A DNA stretch of 64,000 nucleotides from UBA7359 sp964523895. Lineage in GTDB: Bacteria > Pseudomonadota > Gammaproteobacteria > Eutrophobiales > Eutrophobiaceae. Location: assembly GCA_964523895.1 (NCBI GenBank), contig CAZGBJ010000011.1, forward strand, positions 1-64,000, in the 5' to 3' direction. Both the position numbers and the translations under genes were made by a program. Position 1 is the first letter of the stretch. The number at the start of each line of letters is the position of its first letter. This document shows positions 25,730 to 35,105 of this stretch, one piece after another. Under the pieces are notes generated by a model. That model worked only from the letters and a program-made list of their open reading frames with translations. It was not told where the DNA came from and ran no database searches.

Positions 25730-26113
25730 ATGACAGATGAAAGTAATAAAAATATTCCTCCATTGATAGATACAAGGGTGCTAGATGAATTACAGTTGAT
25801 TATGGAAGATGAATTTACTGACGTATTACAGGTGTTTTTGGATGAATCAGTGAGTTTAATGTTAGAAATACATACCGCTTTTGATGAACAGTCAGATAAT
25901 TTAATCAGGGTTGTACATACTCTTAAATCCTGCAGTAAAAATGTCGGTGCTATGCGTCTGGGAGGAGTTGCAGAAGAAATGGAGGCATATCTTGTTAATA
26001 ATGACATTGCGACTGCCAAAACTAATCTTGATGAATTACAGGACGTATTTACAGAGTCTCACGTATTAATAAAAAAACACATGCAGGATCATATGCGTGA
26101 CGTCGCTTGTTAA
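25730..26113 (+). CDS. lone histidine phosphotransfer (Hpt) protein
   Basis: A 127-residue four-helix Hpt domain. The phospho-acceptor His is in VVHTLKSCSKNVGA, the canonical H-x-L-K-S context. There is no kinase, receiver or membrane segment in the protein, and no hybrid kinase nearby, so it probably relays phosphate for a system encoded elsewhere. Confidence 0.87.
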   Translation: MTDESNKNIPPLIDTRVLDELQLIMEDEFTDVLQVFLDESVSLMLEIHTAFDEQSDNLIRVVHTLKSCSKNVGAMRLGGVAEEMEAYLVNNDIATAKTNLDELQDVFTESHVLIKKHMQDHMRDVAC

Positions 26114-26126
26114 ACGTGTGATAAGG

Positions 26127-27209
26127 TTATTCAGAGTCTTCTTCTAAAAATACTTGCCCGCTATCACGAATAACAGTATTCGAACGTTTCCTGAGTACGT
26201 CGTATTTAAATTCAGGAATTTCGAACCACCAATTTAATGTGCGTGCATTCAGGTTTGCAATGAAGGCTTTAACATCTTCAGTCTTGCTTTCCACTTCATC
26301 CGTCAACAACAGACTATCATCATATCTAAATTCAAATGATGCGTAAGGAATATCATCGACTTTAAACGCAGTAATATTGGAAATAATACCTTCAAATGTC
26401 ACAAGTTGTGCGCGTATATTATTTTCTGGTTGCTCCAGCTTCTCTTGTGATCTGGCGCCACTAATTTGCATATCTTGCAAGATACTACCAAAACGCGTGA
26501 TGATTAATTCAGAAGCAAGCTTTTTACCTAAAGGCAAGTTCTGTATATCAAACTGTTCTTGTCCCTTTTCATTTTTAAATAATGTAAAGGTATCGCCATC
26601 AACATGCTCAATACTCACAGACTTAATAGCTTCAGCAGGAATATCAAAAAGAGTGCGCTCAATCCAGTCTGTTTTAACAGCGCTAATCTCCATAACACCA
26701 TCTACTAGATAAGATTGTTCATCATTCAATTTACGTACATATAGGCCCGGGCTGTTTTGTGATGCGCTACTACGTCTTGGCTTTCCAATAATGACATCGA
26801 TTAATTTGTTTTTTTCTTTATCAGTTAACGTGAGTAATAAAGATGTAGAATCTTCAACATCAGGACCTTCAACACCAAGGCGATGATAAAGTCTTGCTAA
26901 TGCAGTTTTTGCAGAATTAATTTTCATATCTGCGGCACCTAATACTGCACTCTTTACTTTATCGGGTAATGCTGGATAAGCGTCAAATTCGTCGATAAAC
27001 CAAACATCATTGACACGACTAAGATTAATAGAATCAGCATAGCCCTTTATAGAAATATGATTAACTGATTCGATCTGATCAGATAGCTCAGGGAAAAATG
27101 AGGGCTTATCCTTTTCTGATTTTGGCGCACGCAAGTTAACGAATATAGTCGCAGCAATAATGACGCAAACAGTAACAAGTGACAGGACAATGAGTTTATT
27201 TTTAATCAT
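26127..27209 (-). CDS. DUF4340 protein of the Gld-type ABC cluster
   Basis: A 360-residue protein with one N-terminal membrane helix (LIVLSLVTVCVIIAATIFVNL) and an extracytoplasmic beta-rich domain of the DUF4340 type (VWFIDEFDAYPALPDKVKS near residue 70; a DWIERTLFDIPAEAIKSV segment later). It is last in a four-gene operon behind gldA-F-G, three bases after gldG. Its molecular role is unknown. Confidence 0.83.
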   Translation of the reverse strand: MIKNKLIVLSLVTVCVIIAATIFVNLRAPKSEKDKPSFFPELSDQIESVNHISIKGYADSINLSRVNDVWFIDEFDAYPALPDKVKSAVLGAADMKINSAKTALARLYHRLGVEGPDVEDSTSLLLTLTDKEKNKLIDVIIGKPRRSSASQNSPGLYVRKLNDEQSYLVDGVMEISAVKTDWIERTLFDIPAEAIKSVSIEHVDGDTFTLFKNEKGQEQFDIQNLPLGKKLASELIITRFGSILQDMQISGARSQEKLEQPENNIRAQLVTFEGIISNITAFKVDDIPYASFEFRYDDSLLLTDEVESKTEDVKAFIANLNARTLNWWFEIPEFKYDVLRKRSNTVIRDSGQVFLEEDSE

Positions 27210-27212
27210 AGC

Positions 27213-29093
27213 TTATGTCCGTTTGTTAGCTCGATAAATTCCAATAAATAGTGCCAATAGCGTTATCAATAGAGGAATTAATCCAATATTAATAAAACGT
27301 ACTTGTGCGCCCAGTTTTTCAATATTCTTTTTCAATTCATGTTGAACACCACGTAATTCTTTTCTTGTGGCAACTCGTTCATCTCTGAATTTTTCGATTT
27401 CTGTTGTTAATTTATTATTCAATAAATATGATTTTTCACTGCCTTGTTCCTGTTGTAATTGACGTATTTTCTTCTCTGTCTCATCAAGGTTGGCTTGCAA
27501 TTCTTTTTCACGTTGGCGAAATTGTTCTTCAGCTTTTTTACGAATTAATTCCACTTCTTCGAAAGGGCGTGAATATTTTCCGCGGCCGCGTAAACTGATC
27601 ATGTCAGTATTGCCGGCAAGGTTTTCAATACTGTTAATGATAAAGTCACCGTTGTTTGCGATTGGCTGTGGAACATCAACACCAAACATTTTTTGTGTGC
27701 GCACCCAGAAATGATCCGCCATGATATCTGTATCAGATACCAGAATGACATTGATTTCGCCTTCATCAACAAAATCTTTATCAACTATTCTTTCCCCGTC
27801 TTTATCTTCAGCCGGATTACCTTCGGGGAAGACGGATTTTGCTTTGCCTTTTATGCGCGCAGCAATTAACAGCTGTCTATCTTCTGATTCAAAATTATTT
27901 CGTATGACACTTGGGTCTCGTTGAAAAAGAATTAAATCACGCTCCAGTCTGGTTGATTGTTTAGATGTCTGAATTAAGGGCGTGATGGTCAATCCTTTGT
28001 CCTCTATAGTTTCAATCGAACCAACCGTACCCATATGTACCAGATTTAATTCACTGGTAGAAAAATCATCCGTATTGAAATTATTTTCTGTCAACCTTAA
28101 CCATGGAAGATAATCGATTTCCCGTGGGCCACGTGGGCTATTTGCTTGAACGCGCATGGCAGCGTTGATATCACCGACGATTTTTTCCTTACTCATTTCC
28201 AGACCCCATGGTTCAAGCAAATCTGATAAATAAGAATCAAGCTTAGGCATGGTATTCGGTTGAGCAGGATCCGGTTGAGATTTATCCTGTTCAGCAAGAG
28301 GGTCTAAAAAGATAACAGCCTTACCACCACGCAACAAATATTGGTCAATGGCGTATAAAATACGAATATTCAATTTCTTCGGATGAACCAGCATTAATAC
28401 ATCAATACTTTGATCAAGTTCGTCAATATCTTCACTCAGATCTTGCACATCCACGAATTCTTTCAATGCATTGATGATGGTCCATGTTGGTTGAGTTGCA
28501 TCACCTTTTTTACCAAGTATAGGCAGCTGTGAAAGAACACCAACAACGCGTTTATCCGGATAGGCAAGGTTGTAAATTAGCTTGGTGATATCATATTCAA
28601 GTGCAGACTCTCTATTGGTCTGAAAGAAAGGAATCACTTTTTCATCATCAGTTGAATTTGTTCCAACCATGCCGAAATAAGCTCGTTCACTGGCGTTATT
28701 AGCAGTAACAGTCCGAAGTCCACTTGCAACAGCTTGATCTTCTGCCTCGGAAAATGTTTCCGGCTCAATAATGTTGAGAATCAACTGCCCATTAGCATGC
28801 GCGGCATATTCTTCAAGCATGTCTCTTACACGCACACCGTAATTTGCCAGCGAAGGGAAATCACTCATTTGTTTTTGCGAGAAATAAAAATCAAGCTGAA
28901 CAGGCTCTTCCAGGTTTCCGAGAATATTTATTGTACCTTTAGATAAAGTAAACAATTTATTTTCGGTTAAATCGATACGCCATGTTGTCAATGCAGTGTT
29001 GGCAAGGATAACTGTGGCAATAAACAAAGATGTTGCCAGGACTAAACCGGTACCCGAAATAAGTTTGTTTTTTACTGAAAGTTTCAGGTTCAT
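27213..29093 (-). CDS. GldG-type ABC transporter auxiliary protein
   Basis: 626 residues with a membrane helix at each end (about 13-35 and 600-620). The extracytoplasmic part between them contains WRIDLTENKLFTLSKGTINIL and FYFSQ, typical of the Gld/ABC_transp_aux family. A coiled coil of about 80 residues (IRKKAEEQFRQREKELQANL onward) precedes the last helix. The cluster resembles gliding GldFG in form, but in gammaproteobacteria its cargo is unknown. It abuts the permease gene. Confidence 0.85.
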   Translation of the reverse strand: MNLKLSVKNKLISGTGLVLATSLFIATVILANTALTTWRIDLTENKLFTLSKGTINILGNLEEPVQLDFYFSQKQMSDFPSLANYGVRVRDMLEEYAAHANGQLILNIIEPETFSEAEDQAVASGLRTVTANNASERAYFGMVGTNSTDDEKVIPFFQTNRESALEYDITKLIYNLAYPDKRVVGVLSQLPILGKKGDATQPTWTIINALKEFVDVQDLSEDIDELDQSIDVLMLVHPKKLNIRILYAIDQYLLRGGKAVIFLDPLAEQDKSQPDPAQPNTMPKLDSYLSDLLEPWGLEMSKEKIVGDINAAMRVQANSPRGPREIDYLPWLRLTENNFNTDDFSTSELNLVHMGTVGSIETIEDKGLTITPLIQTSKQSTRLERDLILFQRDPSVIRNNFESEDRQLLIAARIKGKAKSVFPEGNPAEDKDGERIVDKDFVDEGEINVILVSDTDIMADHFWVRTQKMFGVDVPQPIANNGDFIINSIENLAGNTDMISLRGRGKYSRPFEEVELIRKKAEEQFRQREKELQANLDETEKKIRQLQQEQGSEKSYLLNNKLTTEIEKFRDERVATRKELRGVQHELKKNIEKLGAQVRFINIGLIPLLITLLALFIGIYRANKRT

Positions 29094-29828
29094 TTAACTA
29101 GCCTTCTTCGCTTCAATAACAACGACGTTAACGTATAGCCAAAATGTAATTAATGCGGCAAAGTAAATAATGTCACGTATGTCAATTACGCCTTTCTTTA
29201 TTGAAGTAAAGTGAGTCAGGAAACTGAATGAAGCGATAGCATCAATAATTGCCTGCGGTGCCCAACCTTGAAATAAATCCAGCACCATGGGAAAGCCGCT
29301 CAGAATAAACATAAAACTAATAACGACACTGATAACAAATGCGATAACCTGGCTCTTGGTAAAGGCAGAGATACAGGAACCAATAGCGAGAAATCCACCA
29401 GCCATGATGAGGCTGCCTATATAGCTTGCCATGATTACGGCGTTGTCAGGGTTACCCAGATAATTAACCGTAATCCACATTGGGAAAGTTAGAAATAAAG
29501 CAACTGCGGTAAAACTCCACGCCGCCAGAAACTTACCAACAACAGCATCAGTGATAGATACTGGTAGCGTCATTAATAGTTCAATCGTGCCGCTTTTACG
29601 TTCATCCGACCAAAGGCGCATTGATATCGCTGGAATTAAAAACAGATATAGCCATGGATGAAAACGAAAGAAAGGTTCCAGGTCAGCCTGGTTACTTTCA
29701 TAAAATGCACCGAGATAAAATGTGAATGTGCCGGTCATGAGTAAAAAGATCACAATAAAAACATAAGCTACGGGTGTGACAAAGTAGCTGGTGAATTCGC
29801 GTTTATAAATAGAAAACAAGTTACTCAT
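29094..29828 (-). CDS. ABC-2 type permease (GldF-like)
   Basis: A 244-residue inner-membrane permease with six predicted helices. The N-terminal YKREFTSYFVTPVAYVFI and the central MRLWSDERKSGTIELLMTLP motif are typical of the ABC-2/GldF branch. It overlaps the ATPase gene by four bases, so the pair is translationally coupled. Confidence 0.9.
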   Translation of the reverse strand: MSNLFSIYKREFTSYFVTPVAYVFIVIFLLMTGTFTFYLGAFYESNQADLEPFFRFHPWLYLFLIPAISMRLWSDERKSGTIELLMTLPVSITDAVVGKFLAAWSFTAVALFLTFPMWITVNYLGNPDNAVIMASYIGSLIMAGGFLAIGSCISAFTKSQVIAFVISVVISFMFILSGFPMVLDLFQGWAPQAIIDAIASFSFLTHFTSIKKGVIDIRDIIYFAALITFWLYVNVVVIEAKKAS

Positions 29829-30577
29829 GACGTTGGCTCCCCGTTTCCTTCTGACTTTCCGGTGGTAACGATGCGAAAAGCGTGATCAATATCTTTTCGA
29901 TCTGACTTGGCAATTAACTCCGTTGGTGTGCCATCGAATAGCAATTCACCTGAAGCAATAATAATCGCCCGTGAACATACGGCATCAACTTCCTCGAGAA
30001 TATGAGTTGATATAATAATCGCTTTATCCTGCGCCATTTCCTTAATCAGATTACGGACTTCATGTTTCTGATTCGGGTCAAGACCATCGGTAGGTTCATC
30101 TAGAATTAGTGTGTCCGGATCATGCAGGATGGCCTGAGCTATGCCGACACGACGTTTATAACCTTTTGATAATGTTTCTATGCTTTGGTCAATAACATTT
30201 TGGATATGGATTCTTTCAATAACTTCATCAATACGTTTTTGACGGTTGCTGCCAGTGAGTTGTCGAATGTCCGCGATAAAATTGAGGAAGCTTTTGACTG
30301 TCATTTCGCCATAGGCAGGCGCACCTTCCGGCAAATATCCAATAGAGCGCTTAACAGCTAAAGGATTTTCCAGCACATCATAACCATTAACTTCAACCGT
30401 ACCGCTGGTAGGTTCAAGAAAACCGGTAATCATTTTCATGGTTGTCGATTTCCCTGCACCATTGGGTCCGAGGAAACCCAGAACTTCACCATGATTAACG
30501 TTAAACGAAACGCCACGAACCGCATGAATAGGGCCGAAAGATTTTGTTAACGATTTAACTTTGATCGCTTCTGACAT
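29825..30577 (-). CDS. ABC transporter ATP-binding protein (GldA-like)
   Basis: A 250-residue ATPase with Walker A GPNGAGKST, signature LSKGYKRR, Walker B LILDEPTDGLDP and the switch His in ISTHILEE. It is the first gene of the operon and powers the GldF-like permease. The Gly-rich C-terminal 30 residues are short. The 288 bp up to the divergent kinase gene should hold both promoters. Confidence 0.93.
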   Translation of the reverse strand: MSEAIKVKSLTKSFGPIHAVRGVSFNVNHGEVLGFLGPNGAGKSTTMKMITGFLEPTSGTVEVNGYDVLENPLAVKRSIGYLPEGAPAYGEMTVKSFLNFIADIRQLTGSNRQKRIDEVIERIHIQNVIDQSIETLSKGYKRRVGIAQAILHDPDTLILDEPTDGLDPNQKHEVRNLIKEMAQDKAIIISTHILEEVDAVCSRAIIIASGELLFDGTPTELIAKSDRKDIDHAFRIVTTGKSEGNGEPTS

Positions 30578-30865
30578 GGTTTTTGTAATTGGATACCTTA
30601 AAAAAACAACTATTTATACTTTTATATATATTAATCGCAGCCAGTTTTAAGCTACCTGGGCTCGCGGCCGCACTATTCTCCATAAAAATAGCGTAGCGTC
30701 AATTCTACATTGGTATAAATGTTTGAAATTTAGTTCCAATTCAAGGGAGTTTAGGAATAAAAATCCATCGAAGCAGCTGGCTGACAAGGTGAACGATACA
30801 GAAATCGAGACATAAGCGCTGAACAATGCCAATATCACACTAGATATATAATTTCTAGAAAACGT

Positions 30866-33706
30866 ATGGAAAATCATCGTAATTCATTACATCAGGGCTA
30901 TAAATTACACTGGTATATCATCAAAGGCATACTGGGACAGGGTGGCTTTGGCATAACCTACCTGGCAGAGGATACCAATCTGCAACAGGATGTTGCCATC
31001 AAGGAATTTTTGCCTACCGATATGGCCGTACGGGAGAATGATGCCTCTATACATCCCGTCTCTGGTGAATATGGTGAGCAGTTTAAATGGGGCCTGGATC
31101 GGTTTATGAGCGAGGCGCAAACACTCGCAAAATTCAAACATCCCAATATTGTGCGTGTTTTGACTGTTTTTCCTGAAAACAACACAGCTTATATGGTCAT
31201 GGAGTATGAAAAAGGCCGAGCCATGAATGAGTTGCTCAAGGGAAAAAAGACGCTGAGCGAAGATGAATTAAAGTCCATTGTTTTGCCGGTACTTGATGGT
31301 TTGCAACATGTTCATGCCGCCGGTTTCATCCATCGCGATATTAAGCCTCCTAATTTATTTATCCGCGAAGACGGCAGTCCGGTATTACTGGATTTTGGTT
31401 CAGCTCGACAATCATTTGGTTTTAAGACGCAAACCTTGACCAGTATGGTCTCCCCGGGTTTTGCACCGTTTGAACAATATGTGGCGAAAAGTGACAAGCA
31501 GGGACCCTGGACGGATATCTATGGTATGGGTGCAACCTTATATCGTTCTATTGTCGGACGGTCTCCAGCAGATGCAATGGATCGCAGTGAAGCGATCCTG
31601 CATTCCGCTAATGATCCCTATGTCAATGTCAGCGAGATCAAACCGCAAGGTTATTCAGACGCATTTATAGCTGCTATTGATCATGCTTTAGCTTTTAAGC
31701 CGGAACAGCGTCCTCAGTCAGTCAGTCAATGGAATGCAGAATTGAATGGAACTGCCACTATCGATCAAGCTGATATTGAAACGGTGTTTGATCCTGCTAG
31801 CGGCGTGATACCGGCAAGTGTTGATAATGCAGATGTTGCTACGCAGAAATTAAGCACGAACAAAACAAGTGATGAAGTTGAATCTACAATAGAAGAGAAG
31901 AAGAAAAAACCTTCTATTTTAAGACGATTAATCAAATACACATTGATAGCGTTTGCGGTGTTATTTGTATTAGGGATTTTAAGCGATGATAAGCAGGACA
32001 GTCAGAATGAGTTAGCTGAGTCTGATGCGGTTGACGAAAAAACATCAACGGAGTCGATTTATCCTGCTGAAGATGATGCAAGTGTTGATCACGATAGCAT
32101 AGAAGCTGAGTCAGTTGTGGAGCCTCCTGCTTTCTCTCCTGAAGAAATTCTGCAGCAACAAGTAGAGAAATTGCTTAACGATGCAGAAGAAGATATTCAA
32201 GCATTGCGGCTGACAAAACCTGCGGGGAATAATGCCATTGAAAAATTTGAGACGGTTTTAAATCTGCAGCCCGATAATGTTCAGGCAATTAATGGAATTA
32301 ACACTGTCGCAGGCAAATATCTGAAATTGAGTGAAGCCAGTTTGGAAAAGGATCAGTTTGATAAGGCTCAAGATCACCTTGTATTGGCAAAACAATTGAG
32401 TCCTGAACATCCTGAGATAGCCGGGATTGAGAGTAAGCTGGAACAATATCTGGTTGATCAAAAAACAAAACAAGAACTGGAAAAACAACAAATTGACACT
32501 GCTATCGTCGATAGTTCGTCTGTGCCAGAGCCCCTCGATATTCCTCCTGTATCGGACGAGCTCGTGGATCAAAAACCAACATTATTAAGTCCCGAACAAC
32601 TGCAAAATATTAGCGTACTAAAAAATAGATTAAAAAATGATCCGAAAGACAGGGATGCACGTAAAGAATTGCAGGCTATTTTGAAATCAGGCGAAAGCAA
32701 GGTGAAAGATGCCATGCATGCTGGTGATCTTGAATTGGCGGAGACATATATAAAGCAAGCGCAGGAACTGGCACCGCGATCGATTAAATTGAGACAAGCG
32801 GCACGTAAACTTGAAGCAATGAAAAAAGAACAATTTGCCCTTGATAATAGACCAGGCAAGGTATTTCGTGATCCAATGGAAAATGGGGAAGAAGGACCGA
32901 AAATGGTTATTGTTCCGGCTGGAACTTTCCAGATGGGTAGCAAGCGCAAGGCAAGAGAGTACTTTGCCGCAGAATATCCCATCCACCGTGTCACAATTAA
33001 ACAGCCATTCGCGATAGGCACAAAGGAACTTTCTGTTGCGGAATTTGGTATGTTTGTCGAGGCTACAGATTATCAGACTGAGGCTGAATGGAAGGGAGGA
33101 TGTAGCTATTGGGATGAAGACTGGAAAGCCGATCCAGAACGTAGCTGGCGCAATCCGGGTTTTCCTCAGAGTAAAAATAACCCGGTCGTATGCCTGGATT
33201 GGAATGACGTTAATGCATATACAAAATGGTTAACAAAACAAACCGGCAAAAAATATCGCCTGCCTTCCGAGGCAGAATGGGAGTTCGCTGCGCGTGCAGG
33301 TAGTAAAGGCTCAACATATTGGGGAAGCGACACAGATCGAAAATGTGAATATGAAAATTTAAATGATTATAACGATAAAGAGAACAAACCTTTTTATGCT
33401 TGTACTGATGGATACACGTATACCTCTCCCACAGGAAGTTTGAATTCAAATACCTACGGATTATATGACACGTTAGGTAATGTTCTGGAGTTGGTTGCGG
33501 ATTGCTTTAGTGAAACATATAAAAAGGCAAGCAATGATGGTAGTGCCAGCACGAGCGGCAATTGTAATGTCAAAGTAATAAGAGGCGGAGCATGGGCATT
33601 ACCTCGAGGTGTATCTGAAGAGACACCTGCCGTAACGAACCGTATTGGCTGGCCACAGGATTTCCGTACCTATCTGGTCGGGGTTAGGTTGCTTAGAGAA
33701 TTATAA
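30866..33706 (+). CDS. transmembrane Ser/Thr kinase fused to an FGE-like (sulfatase-modifying) domain
   Basis: A 946-residue protein. The kinase domain (about 15-290) is complete: GQGGFGITYLA, VAIKEF, HRDIKPPN and DFGSA. One membrane helix follows at about 352-372, then an acidic linker, a TPR-like helical region (about 420-660) and a C-terminal FGE-sulfatase/SUMF1 fold (about 680-946: MVIVPAGTFQMGS, RLPSEAEWEFAARAG, YDTLGNVLELVADC, VIRGGAW). The paired active-site cysteines of true FGE after RGG are absent, so this domain is probably binding or structural. It lies divergent to the Gld operon. Confidence 0.9.
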   Translation: MENHRNSLHQGYKLHWYIIKGILGQGGFGITYLAEDTNLQQDVAIKEFLPTDMAVRENDASIHPVSGEYGEQFKWGLDRFMSEAQTLAKFKHPNIVRVLTVFPENNTAYMVMEYEKGRAMNELLKGKKTLSEDELKSIVLPVLDGLQHVHAAGFIHRDIKPPNLFIREDGSPVLLDFGSARQSFGFKTQTLTSMVSPGFAPFEQYVAKSDKQGPWTDIYGMGATLYRSIVGRSPADAMDRSEAILHSANDPYVNVSEIKPQGYSDAFIAAIDHALAFKPEQRPQSVSQWNAELNGTATIDQADIETVFDPASGVIPASVDNADVATQKLSTNKTSDEVESTIEEKKKKPSILRRLIKYTLIAFAVLFVLGILSDDKQDSQNELAESDAVDEKTSTESIYPAEDDASVDHDSIEAESVVEPPAFSPEEILQQQVEKLLNDAEEDIQALRLTKPAGNNAIEKFETVLNLQPDNVQAINGINTVAGKYLKLSEASLEKDQFDKAQDHLVLAKQLSPEHPEIAGIESKLEQYLVDQKTKQELEKQQIDTAIVDSSSVPEPLDIPPVSDELVDQKPTLLSPEQLQNISVLKNRLKNDPKDRDARKELQAILKSGESKVKDAMHAGDLELAETYIKQAQELAPRSIKLRQAARKLEAMKKEQFALDNRPGKVFRDPMENGEEGPKMVIVPAGTFQMGSKRKAREYFAAEYPIHRVTIKQPFAIGTKELSVAEFGMFVEATDYQTEAEWKGGCSYWDEDWKADPERSWRNPGFPQSKNNPVVCLDWNDVNAYTKWLTKQTGKKYRLPSEAEWEFAARAGSKGSTYWGSDTDRKCEYENLNDYNDKENKPFYACTDGYTYTSPTGSLNSNTYGLYDTLGNVLELVADCFSETYKKASNDGSASTSGNCNVKVIRGGAWALPRGVSEETPAVTNRIGWPQDFRTYLVGVRLLREL

Positions 33707-33709
33707 CGT

Positions 33710-34585
33710 CTACTCATCAATTTCCAGTTGTTGCTTTTTCAATCTGAATAAAGCAGAAATATCTTCATCACCATAACCTTCATCCATTAGTCGTTGATAA
33801 TGAATTAAAGTCATTTCAATAATAGGCAGGGCATTTTCGCTGATCGATTTTGTCATGCTCTGACAAATAGTCAGGTCTTTATGATGCAAACCAAGTTTAA
33901 AACCCGGTTCATAAGTATCGGCTAACATTGTTTTACCGCGATGATCCAGAAACCAGTTTCCGGCGGCACCAGTCGAAACAATATCGACCACTTTATCCAT
34001 AGGTAGCCCCATTGCTTTGCCAAAGGCGAGTGCCTCAGTGACCGCCTGATTCATTCCAGCTGCCATAATCTGGTTTACGGCTTTCGTTGCCTGACCAGAA
34101 CCACTGGGACCGATATAAACAATATTTCCGGCAATAGCATCCAGAGTAGGACGTGCTTTTTCCAATACATCTTCGTTTCCACCCACCATCATCGCCAAGG
34201 TGCCATGCTTGGCACCTTCAACACCACCGGATACCGGGCAATCCAGAAAATGTGCATTCGCTTCATTTAATAGAACACTTGCCTGTTTTGCTGTGTCAGC
34301 ACTGACTGTGGAAGTATCAACAACGATAGTATCAGCATTAATATCCTCTCTTATGGTATTCACCATTTGCAAAACATCATCATCACGTGAGACACAAATA
34401 ATGATCAGTTCACATTGTTTGGCGAGATCATTCGGCGTCATTGAAATCGAACAAGCACATTCCTTTGCTATAGATTCAGCTGTAGATAACGTCCGGTTGT
34501 AGACTGTTTCCAAATGACCTGCTTTGGCAAGGTTTCTTGCCATGTTTGCACCCATAGCACCTAGTCCTATTACTCCCGTTTTCAT
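33710..34585 (-). CDS. NAD(P)-dependent oxidoreductase, 3-hydroxyisobutyrate dehydrogenase family
   Basis: A beta-hydroxyacid dehydrogenase of 291 residues. The N-terminal Rossmann loop is GVIGLGAMGANMARNL, the substrate motif is DCPVSGGVEGAKHGTLAMMVGG, and the catalytic Lys is in ATKAVNQIMAAG. I start at ATG 34585 (MKTGVIGLG) because GAGGA lies seven bases before it; an in-frame ATG at 34603 adds six residues. The substrate could be 3-hydroxyisobutyrate or a tartronate-semialdehyde-like acid. Confidence 0.88.
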   Translation of the reverse strand: MKTGVIGLGAMGANMARNLAKAGHLETVYNRTLSTAESIAKECACSISMTPNDLAKQCELIIICVSRDDDVLQMVNTIREDINADTIVVDTSTVSADTAKQASVLLNEANAHFLDCPVSGGVEGAKHGTLAMMVGGNEDVLEKARPTLDAIAGNIVYIGPSGSGQATKAVNQIMAAGMNQAVTEALAFGKAMGLPMDKVVDIVSTGAAGNWFLDHRGKTMLADTYEPGFKLGLHHKDLTICQSMTKSISENALPIIEMTLIHYQRLMDEGYGDEDISALFRLKKQQLEIDE

Positions 34586-34633
34586 TTTGTGTTCCTCAAC
34601 CATTTTTTTAATTTGCCACAGAGAGCACAGAGT

Positions 34634-34999
34634 TCACAGAGATATGCGTTTGATTCCGTTAACTAATTTCTTTTCTCCAAAATTGATTATCAATCCACGC
34701 TTCAATTCAGTTGCCTTTAAATACGAAAGAATTTGTGCTGTTGCAATTTCGGGTAATCTCCGTAACGATTTTATTTCAACAACAACCTCTTTTTGAACTA
34801 ATAAATCTAGTCTCTGACCACGAATTAGTTTTTCTTTATAAACAATGTCAACATTATGTTGGCGGTCATATTGAATACTTTGAAGGTTAAATTCATGACA
34901 TAAAGCTTCTTCATAAATTGATTCTAATAATCCGCATCCTAATTCTCTATGAACTTCAATTGCTGCTCCAATTATTTTATGAGTAATAATATCTGACAT
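34634..34999 (-). CDS. GxxExxY family protein
   Basis: A 121-residue protein with the family motif at Gly23, Glu26 and Tyr29 (LGCGLLESIYEEAL). Asp65 in RLDLLV and Glu75-x-Lys77 in VVVEIKSL form a PD-(D/E)xK-like signature, so a nuclease-related fold is plausible. The ATG has a good ribosome site (AGGAGG) on the minus strand. The final residues RISL and the stop codon are encoded by the terminal repeat arm. The family is common in repeat-rich genomes; function unproven. Confidence 0.9.
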   Translation of the reverse strand: MSDIITHKIIGAAIEVHRELGCGLLESIYEEALCHEFNLQSIQYDRQHNVDIVYKEKLIRGQRLDLLVQKEVVVEIKSLRRLPEIATAQILSYLKATELKRGLIINFGEKKLVNGIKRISL

Positions 35000-35052
35000 A
35001 AAACCTCCTTGTATTTTATTACATTTGTTTTCTCTGTGTTCTCATTTTCCTC

Positions 35053-35098
35053 GGTCGTTGTTCCCGACACGACTCTACCGCCTACGTCCGTGTAGGCG
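35053..35098. repeat. palindromic insert in the right arm of the GxxExxY element
   Basis: Forty-six bases interrupt CCTC-TCTGTGG. They contain CGACTCTACCGCCTACG followed by TCCGTGTAGGCG, whose CCTAC/GTAGG ends pair as a hairpin. The layout resembles the unit near 7963-7993 (TTGCTCTACCTCCTGC, then ATCCATGCAG), so one repeat family has inserted into another. Confidence 0.45.
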
Positions 35099-35105
35099 TC
35101 TGTGG

